From contig OY756141.1 in assembly GCA_963576785.1 (NCBI GenBank), forward strand, positions 1,054,001 to 1,118,000: DNA of 64,000 bases. Reading direction: 5' to 3'. This DNA is from Chlorophyllum brunneum (Eukaryota; Basidiomycota; Agaricomycetes; Agaricales; Agaricaceae). The notes under the pieces are model-generated. The model saw only the letters and a program-made list of their open reading frames with translations. It was not told where the DNA came from and ran no database searches. Each line of letters begins with the position of its first letter. Positions within the stretch are counted from its first letter, which is position 1. Both the position numbers and the translations under genes were made by a program. Below are positions 55,857 to 64,000 of the stretch, one piece after another.

Positions 55857-57170
55857 ATGAGCGACATCGAGTCACCCACGAACCACCGAGTGCCAACGCT
55901 TGTACAGCTGTGTCAACGGGGTGCGCAGTCCCCCATCCCTTCGCCACCCGAACATTTCTGACCGATGAAATTTGCTTTTAGCTGCTGCTTCTTATGCGGA
56001 ATGTGTGTAACTACCAACCCCAAGAGGTGTCAACTTACTGAAATAACCCCCAGCTATCACAACACTCGGTGACCTGAGTTATACTTTGGTCAATCCCATT
56101 CTGGAACGATGTTCGGCAGAGCAACTATTGAGATTAGAAGAAACATCCCCTGTGAGTGTAATTGTTTCTAACATGAATGTCTTATTTGAACACTATCTAC
56201 AGCACCTGCAAGATGACACCCTCGGTACGAACCCGGCTACTACATATTCTCCGGAGTACCTCACTTAATCTTTGCACAGAAATATGGATGCAGTTATGTA
56301 TTCGAAAATACCCCACTGCTGTAGAGAGGTACCTAGACGACGATTCATTAGAGCCAACTTCATGGAGGGATCGGTATATGGTGGGTCTTCAGGTAGTATT
56401 TCTGGGCACGGTAACGTACTTATACTTTTCCAATAGGTCCTGAAACACGAAGAAGAACGACGCTTTGAGAGACTCGGGTCTAAACTAAAGGCACAACGCA
56501 TGGAGGCCGAAGAACGTAAGAAAGAACGGGAGGTCAAACTCACTGACCGAGTTCCTCCTCCCAAACGTCCGAGGACTGGGGGATGTAAGTCCAGATACTG
56601 AAATCTACATCAAGCCTCACTCATCTTATTCTTTTCCCTTAAGGGGGAGCACCTGTCCAACGAAAGACTTTGCTCCAAAAGACGCTCTCTGAAGCCTCAA
56701 AAATTCAGAAGGCAATGTATACCTCTCGCTTGATCCCCCCAATGAACAATGGGAGATCCTACCGTGTTCTCCCAAAATCCTCTTGTCCCATCATGCCGGA
56801 ATCCACATCAGCGACGTCCAGTCGAGTTTGCGTTAATACTATCCACAGACGGCCTATTTCCGGGCCAAGTAGTGGCGGCATGCCGTCAAAATCTTCAGCC
56901 CCATCTCATCCTTCATCAATATCTCAGCTTCCCTCAAGTACAACCCCACCCCTAAATCCCCAACCCAATTCTGCGCCCGCACTTCCCCGTGCAACGACAA
57001 CAGTTCCGAAGCAACCGGGAAATAGTCCAGCGAAGAAACCGCTAGCAACTTCTCCTTCTAGTGCATCACCTGACAGTCGTCCAATGAGAACAATGACACC
57101 ACTCAAAAAAGATCCAATGGCCTCTCTCTTTGTACCAAAGCACCGCGCACATTCGCAACGCCCAGTATGA
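55857..57170 (+). CDS. ELA1: Elongin A (transcription factor SIII subunit A)
   Basis: With elongin C it stimulates RNA polymerase II elongation and forms a cullin ubiquitin ligase for stalled polymerase. The N-terminus RVPTLVQLCQRAAA fits the BC-box consensus (TLxxxCxxx-hydrophobic) for elongin C binding. The conserved F-box-like part follows: GDLSYTLVNPILERCSAEQLLRLEETSPHLQDDTLEIWMQLCIRKYP and WRDRYM. A basic helix (EEERRFERLGSKLKAQRMEAEERKKE) leads to GAPVQRKTLLQKTLSEASKIQKAMY. The C-terminal third is Ser/Pro-rich low complexity. Introns near 55920-55980, 56015-56052, 56155-56201, 56226-56279, 56381-56437 and 56586-56643. The frame is intact. Confidence 0.88.
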
Positions 57171-59572
57171 TGCTTGTATATGTATCGCATGCCGTTCAGG
57201 TCCTTTCGGACTTGCCGTTCTCCCCCCATTCAGCATTACATTTAGATTTCCGGCGCCCATCATATGTACACTACCGCTACCAGCTTCTCACCTGTCCCAT
57301 GTTTCACAGGTCCTCACCCTGTCACAACTCCTCGCGTGTACTAATTATTCTCTCCTCCTGCTTTCCCTTGGGTTATGTGACCTATTCACTACTCATCCCT
57401 GCATCATCCTTCATGTTATAACCATATCACTGGTTCTGGATCATTACATTCCAACCGGCCTACTATTGGTTACTGTACCGTAATAGTTCCATGATCACAC
57501 GGCTTTAATCTTTACTTTCCACACCACTTGAATTACTACCGCAATTCATAGGATTTCCTTTCAGTAAATTTCCTTCCCAACAAACTCTTCTCATTTGTTA
57601 CCTGTCAATCTACATCACGTTGACGCCAAAAAAGTGGTCTCTCGTCTCCACGCATGGGGAAAAGGGGAGCAAGACCATGCCGAGTCCCCTCCATGCTTCT
57701 AAGGCGACTCGTGATGGCCGTCGGTCTCCGGTTGTAGAGGCCACTTACCTCAGGTCCATTGTTCCGAGGCTTACAGGTCCCCTTCAGGGTATCCTGGGTC
57801 TCAACCCAGCAGTCGAGTTTTGTGACCTCTGCATTGACATAATCATACGTCTAGGTAGGTACACAGGCACATCGACGCCCACCAGATCTCTCACTACCAA
57901 CCTCCCCAATTGTAAATTTCAGTGCCTCATTGGAGAATCTGGAGTACAGTGAAGGTCCTGCGGAATCAAATCATGATCAAGTCAACCACAACAAATCAAG
58001 TAACTAAATTCATTTTGATTATATATGCGTAATTGTCTGCACACCGCGGAACCCACTGGATACTGGAAGCGTGAACAAAGCCGCTGAGCTATCTCAGCAG
58101 GGTTCTGTCTATTGTGGGTGATCGCAGTTTATATATCAAAGATCGCAGTTGGAGCCCAACGCAATTCCTGTCATCATCAACGAGTCATGGGCTTGCCCTA
58201 CACAAATTTATGACCTTGGTAGCTCGTGGCGTCCATTCGTACCCGAATGTCGAAATGGGGGATTGTCCTCCGCAAGAACCAGGTGACCAACCGATCTTAG
58301 GTTTGCTTGGTGGTCCCGCTGGTCCTCACCTTTGTCTCATCCTCAGTATCATCCTGCCACATCGCCAGAGCTATTCAAGTATCGTCGCGGCAGTGTGTAG
58401 AGCCCGATCCCAAGGAAATTTACATTCTCGGGTCGACTTTGGGCGGCCGAGGTCTTGTGTTCCTGCCACTTGTCAAGATTCTGACACAGTAGATTGGCCT
58501 CACACCACCACAAGCACCCCAATTTGAGTTAGTCACGAGTAGAAATGATTGATCCATCTTCACGTCGTTGTTATCCCTCAAGTGCGCGTGAATAGTATTG
58601 AAAGATCCACATCATCCCATGCTTGAACACATGTCAACATTCGGTCAAGAATTCAATAAATCACTGTGCACTCGTGACCACATTTCTGCGCCCATGATCA
58701 CAAGTTATGCGCGGTTGGTGAAAGACTTTCAATAAACAATTCATAAGCGCTGAGCATGAATTTCCAATCGTGAAATGACTGCAGCTAGGAGATACAGCCA
58801 CTGATCATGAGGAGTAAAGTTTCTGCTCGGGTACCTAGGTGTTAACTTATTGTGAGTCACAAGGTTCAGTGGGTACGTGTGCACATGGCGTATGGAGTCA
58901 AGGGTGGTTCGCAACGAGCTCTGGGCACTGTAGAAAGTCCTCGGATACCATACAGCCAAGTATTTTTCCCGATCAGAAAAACCCACCCCACACTACATTC
59001 GAATTGGAGTGCACACGATGAAACTGCATTTTCAGGACTTCGGCGGTAAATTACCCAGACCCTAGCTTATGGTTCTTCTGTCGTCCCGAGGCTCGAGGGA
59101 ACGGCAGTGACATATCAGTATCGGAGATATATTTGATGACATGATTCGTACAATAACTACTCAGCTAGCTATGCAAAATGAAAGCTCTTCAGAGACCGGC
59201 GCAAGAAAAAAAGGAAAACTAAAGGTGGAGAAAAGAAAAGAAAATGAATAAAGCCCTTGGATCGTGTCATGAGAGTCGCTGTGAAAGAGTTGATGAAATA
59301 TACTATAGAACAACGTAAAATGCGGGTGAGTGTTAACAATGTTATGCAAGTAATGCAATATGAGCTGGGGATTATTATGGTGGTGGTTGATGGTTGGCGC
59401 AGTGCGTGCAGAAGGCAAGGAGGGGTATGAACGCATTACAGATACCCATACCCGTCTTGGATATGGGAAGGGTCTGACTGCGCGGGGGATCCAGAGGAAG
59501 AAGTCGGGTTTATCGACCTATGAATGTGGTTTGTAACGAGAGCGGTGGTAACACCGAACCTTCACCACAAAA
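57171..59572. other. 2.4-kb region without a supported gene
   Basis: Mostly overlapping short open frames. A plus-strand frame at 58114-58527 (137 codons) has no recognisable motif, and a second register over 58307-58492 is equally open, so neither is convincing. Pyrimidine-rich DNA after 57200 is probably elongin A 3' UTR. No transposon ends, tRNA or repeats found. Confidence 0.45.
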
Positions 59573-62500
59573 TCACCTTCTCGCACTCAAATCACCACTC
59601 GGCCCAGACCCAGACGACTCTCCAACTGCTGTCACCTCCTCGCCACCACTAGCCGACGCAGCACCATCCCATCTTTGTCTCAGCACTCCCTTTCCTTTCC
59701 CCTTTCCGTTCGACATTCCTACCAACCCAGATCCCGAGCCTACCCCCTCGGTACCATTCCGACCTAAACTGGCGATAGGTATCGGTGCCTCCCATATCCG
59801 CACCGTATGATCATCTGAGCATGACGCGAACATCCTCTCGTTTTTCGGGTTCCATGCAACAGAATTCACACTCCCGTCACCATGACCTGCCAACTCTTCT
59901 AATAGGACCCCGGATTCGCGATGCCACACGTATACTTTGCTATCTGTTATCAGTTGCCCAGCACCATTCCAAACCCAAATTCAGTCCAAAATTAGAGTCG
60001 GCATTTTTAGGAACGGGTAAAATTGGATGGACGGGAGGATTGACAGCGCAGTCGCAGGTTGTGAAGCGCGACAGAAAGAAGAACGGAGGGGGAAAGGGAA
60101 TAGGAGACCGATAAGCAATGGACAGAGAAAAAAGGAAGTCCAACGAACCTTCGCTTCCGCTGACAACAAAGTTGCCATCCACACCACCAAAACAACTTCG
60201 GATGACATGCCGACCCTGCTTCTGTCCTGTATACTTGCGTGCTACGCGATTTGTATCCAAATCCCAAAGTCGGATTTCCTAAACGGAATCAAAAACAAGT
60301 TAATACAAAGAACAGCCCGCGGTGATACGAATCCAATAGGAAGGGTATTCTCACGTCTGGAGCAAGGTTGATAAGAGCATATCGCGAGTTCTGAGAGATC
60401 CTGACGCTTGTGAGTTCACCTTCCAACGCAACGGTGCTATCAATAGGAACACGAGAGCAGAAACCGCCAAAAAATTCCCAATGAGTTGGTCAATTCTGAT
60501 GTGAAACTTCTCATCACAAAAGAAAAAGTCACTCACAACTCGGGTTGCTTCGTCCCTAGATCATAGATGATCATCTTGTTAGTACCCCTCGTGCCACCAG
60601 CACTTCCTTGATTCCCAGTGCCGCCTGTACCTCCGGGTGCCGAAGACTGATCACCGCCGTTATTATTATTAGTTGGAGCACCAGTGCCGGGTCTCGTTGG
60701 AGGTTCTGCTGGTGTTGGGTTACGGTCCATGCCAATCGTGACGAGACGTGTGAAGTCGGGAGTTATGGCGAGATCAGTCACTCGAATTGGAGTCATTCCC
60801 CATGACTCGTGCAGCTTCCCGTCGGCACTCTATAATAAAGATAGTGGATTAAGAACGTGTCAGTCATTGGGTCAAGTATAAAAATATCGTAGAACGAAGT
60901 GCTGGGAAGGTCCCCCCAGTCGTACTTCGTTCCAGATGATCCACAAAAAACTCTCACCCAGTGCATAATTTTACCGTCCAGGGCACCTGATATGAAGCCC
61001 GAACCATCAGGAAGCCACGCCAACGCGGTGACGGTTTCCGTATGCTCGGTCAGGGTTTCAATACAGACACCAGTCTATTTGTAACAAAAAATAGACGGTT
61101 AGTTTGAATAGATCGTGCGCACAGCTAGTAGGCTACGAGGGATGGAAGGCTGACCTGCGCATTCCACATCTTGATGTGATGTTCTGCGCTCGTGAGCAGT
61201 ATTGAGTCGTCCAGCGACCACGCCAGACATCCGACGTGATCCTGATGATCCCGCAACATCAGGTGTGTCGACCATTCCTGGATCGGAACACCAGTTTCTG
61301 TCGAAGTCTTCTAAAGCGATAGAGTGGTCAGCAAAGGAGAAAAGTCGAAAACCCAAAGAGCTATGGCGCACCGTTGTTTTCCAGATTATGGCCGTCTTGT
61401 CCTTTCCGCATGTCGCCAAATACGTCCCGTTGTGACTCCACTGCATATTCCACACCTCGTCTGTGTGCCCCTGGAGGATGGTTGTGGTAGTGTTTGGGAA
61501 GTCCGATTTATTACAATGATGATCAGTGTACAGTGAGAATGTTGTTGACTCTAGGGGTGAATTGTGATATACACATCGTGAATGTTGGTATTCCCGTGCT
61601 TGATGGAGAAGGGTGGAGAGGCGTCGTTGGGGAATCATGATAGATGAAGGGATATAGTCTGAAAAGCGGAGGGGGGGGGGGGCTTTAGTTGTGAAGGATA
61701 AAGAGTAAAATTGGGTCGCACATTGCAGGTCGCTCAGTAGCTGTTGTCTCGATGAGCCAGATGCGCCGTCCCACCCAGTCCGTTGCCGTAACTCTTCAGG
61801 ATCAGAGCACATGAGAAAACTGATAGTGAAAAGTTGTCAGAACCACAGCCTTTATCTAACTGAGCAGCACGCGCAGCATGACGCACCTTGATAGCGTATG
61901 TAATTGTTCTGTTTCGGTGTTCATGGGTGCAAGTTCATTTCTGAGAACTTGAAGTGCAGCGGTGGTTTTCTTGGCCTCCAACAACTCGAGATATTTCTGT
62001 TGGCTGATCAAAAACCGCGCGTCCTGAGGCAGGGAGCGCGAGTCAGAAAAAAGCCTCGGGACCGAGCATCAAACGTAAAGACTCACACAGAGACCGTCGT
62101 CATCGCCTTGGAACAAGCGCGACAGAACGGCTTCAGCCTTTGGCCATAGGCCATCAAGAATATACCGCCTGAACTGCGATACTTGAACAGATTCCATGGA
62201 GTATCCCGACTCGGCTTCTAGCGTGGCGGCAGATTCACTGGAAAATAACATGTGTGACCGAATGCCATACGGGCTGAATAACACGAATACGTACATGTAG
62301 CCCACGTCCCGTAGACTCTGTATGACAAGGCGAATAAACTCTTGCCTGTCCAGAAAGGAGTCGTCGTAGAGGAGAGTGCCAGGCAGGTCAACAGTCGCGA
62401 CGATGGGGGCCTTGCCATGCTTTGTCACCCCATTCCCGGTTCCGTTTCCCAAAACCACGGGTGTAGTTGGGGACGAACGATTGGTGGCAGGGACTGACGA

Positions 62501-62971
62501 GGGCAGGAAACCATTCCCATTGGAGTGGCCGTTCATGGAGGCGAGACCGTCCAAGCTGCTGCTGGGGACAGAGCTGGGGCCGGGGACGTCAGGTGAAAGG
62601 GAGAGGTTTGAATTGTGGTCAGAGTCTGAGAATCTCATGAGGTAGTAGGGAGAAGAGTGGTGGGTGAGTGTGGAGGGGAGAGGAGAGCTGTCGACTCTCT
62701 GTCGCTTGCGAGCCCTGGTGTGTTCGGGGTCTGCCGTGGGGTGCGTCGGGCGGTAGGTCAGGGGAGAGGGGGAGGGCTTACCTGAGTCGTGGTCGGGCTG
62801 GTCGTGGTCTGATCGGGGGCGAGTGGCGGGGACTCGGGAGGACGGGCGGGGGGCGGAGGATTCCAGGGCAGGGGGAGGATCTGCGGAGGGATGAGCCTCC
62901 GTGTGGTGGATGCGGGAAGTGGAAGGATCAATGGTTGCAGAATGCTCAGAACACAGTGGTGGTTGGGACAC
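59573..62971 (-). CDS. GID7: Gid7/WDR26-like LisH-CTLH-WD40 protein
   Basis: Likely subunit of the GID/CTLH E3 ligase, which in yeast degrades gluconeogenic enzymes. A Ser/Pro-rich disordered N-terminus contains [10 protein letters not shown]. The LisH motif is in [19 protein letters not shown] and [11 protein letters not shown]. The CTLH region reads [37 protein letters not shown] and [13 protein letters not shown]. After [21 protein letters not shown] and [20 protein letters not shown] come the WD40 repeats: [74 protein letters not shown] and [26 protein letters not shown]. The true start is uncertain: the frame is open to 62971 but that codon is GTG. The first in-frame ATG is at 62638, after the KRQR motif that family members usually carry, so an upstream exon is likely. 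Confidence 0.86.
61671..61682. repeat. Run of 12 G in an intron of the WD40 gene
   Basis: On the gene's strand this is a C12 run about 10 bases before the TTTTCAG acceptor, so it acts as the pyrimidine tract. Such a homopolymer is prone to length change. Confidence 0.7.
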
Positions 62972-63404
62972 AGGCTGGCGTCTTCACCGCAATTCTCGCA
63001 CGAAATCACCCGTTTATAGAAATCCAACTGGCATCCATGCTCCTTGTCCCTCTCTGGTAGAATGCTCAGATGCTATTCGATGCTAGATAGACACTCTCCC
63101 GTATAATATACTAGAATAATTGCGCTTTCATGGAACAAAGATGCTGCCGACAACCAAGGACAATATAAAACAAAAGGGGGTAATTGCGATAACAAAACAT
63201 AAGGATGCAGGACGGACAACAGACGCTTGACAACTAAAAACTTGCTGATTGTGGGAGATATATGATTGCTGAGTGATGATTTTCCGAATGGTACAAGGTG
63301 GGCTGTCCTCTTGGTTTTCTTTTTTGTTGCGAGCCCGCCCGTAATAGGGCCGTTTTTGATTTCAGATTGGTTTTGGTGATGCGGCCAGGCGATTCCTTGG
63401 CCGC
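62972..63404. other. Spacer before the right-edge gene
   Basis: About 430 bases between the WD40 open frame and the stop of the Arg-rich frame at the edge. A minus-strand frame from 63027 (MDFYKRVISCENCGED...) is in another register from the WD40 protein and may belong to its leader. Likely 3' UTR of the edge gene and promoter of the WD40 gene. Confidence 0.35.
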
Positions 63405-64000
63405 CTACAGCGGGACACGCGAAACGAAGCCCAAACTGCGTTCCCGTTCTCGATCGCGTTCCCTTCCCAATAGCCCGCTTCGTCCGTTCCCGAACCCGGG
63501 TGCCTGTGTCGAGCATCCGAAGCCGTCCAAATCCTCAACGCGAGTCCGTCCTCGCGGCCTTTCGCAATTCCTGCTTCCAGACCGAGATCTGTCGAAAATC
63601 TCGGCCTGCCGCACAACGGCCAGAGTCCGGCCACGATCTTCCATTCCAAGTAGCGCTTTCGGAGGTGGCGAACTGTTCCTCCGAAACGCCGTCCTGCCGC
63701 GGACAGGCTGGCCTGGCACTGACGACCAGTCGGTGCACTGCTTCCCATCAAATCGAGGGCGTAAATCCCGCTCGACCATTCGCGGTATAATCTCGGCCTC
63801 TTGCTGTGCGCGGGAGTGAGAGCGAGACGAGTCAGAGCGGCGACTGCTGCTGGACTCTGCAGGCACCCGACGACGTCCCCTTGGAGTAGTATGAATGGAA
63901 AATGGCATATTGCCTTCCTGCGGTGGTGGCTGCGATCTCAGCGTCATCTTTGGGGTGGGGGGAGAAGGCCGAGCTACCGTGCGGCCAGACGACGAAGATA
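63405..64000 (-). CDS. Arg/Ser-rich protein, 3' part, cut by the window edge
   Basis: A minus-strand frame stays open from the right edge (codons for SSSSGRTVARPSPPTP before MTLRSQPPPQEG) to a stop at 63405, at least 198 codons. It is rich in Arg, Ser and Pro (ESSSSRRSDSSRSHSRAQQEAE, GRERDRERERSLGF). This suggests the disordered tail of a larger protein, perhaps RNA-related. The family is not recognisable. Two other registers in this GC-rich stretch are also open for over 90 codons, so the coding register is a judgement based on its extension to the edge. Confidence 0.4.
   Translation of the reverse strand, partial: SSSSGRTVARPSPPTPKMTLRSQPPPQEGNMPFSIHTTPRGRRRVPAESSSSRRSDSSRSHSRAQQEAEIIPRMVERDLRPRFDGKQCTDWSSVPGQPVRGRTAFRRNSSPPPKALLGMEDRGRTLAVVRQAEIFDRSRSGSRNCERPRGRTRVEDLDGFGCSTQAPGFGNGRSGLLGRERDRERERSLGFVSRVPL

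Noticed and set aside
58114..58527. 137-codon plus-strand frame
   Set aside because: A second register is equally open over the same bases, no motifs are visible and no splice-supported extension was found.
63298..63819. 173-codon plus-strand frame at the right edge
   Set aside because: Mirror of the Arg/Ser-rich minus-strand frame in GC-rich DNA; it does not extend to the edge as the minus frame does.
1..64000. CRISPR arrays, rRNA genes or retrotransposon coding regions
   Set aside because: No spaced direct repeats, no rRNA-like segments, and no reverse transcriptase, integrase or transposase motifs were seen on either strand.

Overview
The window is nuclear DNA from a filamentous basidiomycete, most likely an Agaricomycete (mushroom-forming class). 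Genes are dense and on both strands. Nearly every one is cut by GT-AG introns of about 50-60 nt, and several have exons of only 13-30 nt. The proteins include families typical of these fungi: an expanded F-box family, a polytopic membrane protein, an ADGF-type adenosine deaminase and a GH44 glycoside hydrolase. No mobile element with recognisable coding sequence, no CRISPR, no rRNA and no convincing tRNA was seen.

Layout. 1-2.2 kb: no recognisable gene. 2.2-4.1 kb: guanine deaminase. 4.3-9.3 kb: two tandem F-box paralogs, with a third inverted at 13.2-15.9 kb. Between them lie a membrane protein and a tightly divergent ATG15 lipase. 16.5-18.6 kb: a decayed adenosine deaminase copy. 19.3-22.0 kb: a YTH-domain m6A reader, divergent from an EF-hand NADH dehydrogenase (22.1-24.7 kb). 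24.9-26.9 kb: GPI mannosyltransferase 3. 28.1-31.0 kb: secreted GH44 enzyme. 33.0-35.3 kb: ADGF deaminase related to the decayed copy. 35.6-43 kb: a plus-strand run of KH-domain RNA-binding protein, BRX1, alpha-arrestin and a Csm1/Pcs1-like kinetochore protein. 43.2-48.7 kb: ankyrin-fused asparaginase divergent from bifunctional tryptophan synthase. 49.0-50.4 kb: eIF2B beta. 50.5-53.4 kb: GUF1/LepA, divergent from CWF18. 55.9-57.2 kb: elongin A. 59.6-63.0 kb: Gid7/WDR26-like protein. The right edge cuts through an Arg/Ser-rich open frame.

Most genes are unrelated housekeeping functions placed next to each other, as usual in fungi. Two accessory themes stand out. The first is the F-box family: all three copies share exon boundaries and a Cys-rich segment after the F-box. 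The second is a concentration of purine deaminases: guanine deaminase, one apparently functional ADGF enzyme and one dead ADGF copy. Exon boundaries were placed by hand from splice signals, reading frame and paralog alignment. I saw no clearly unprecedented system; the F-box paralog set and the ADGF gene/pseudogene pair are the best candidates for follow-up.
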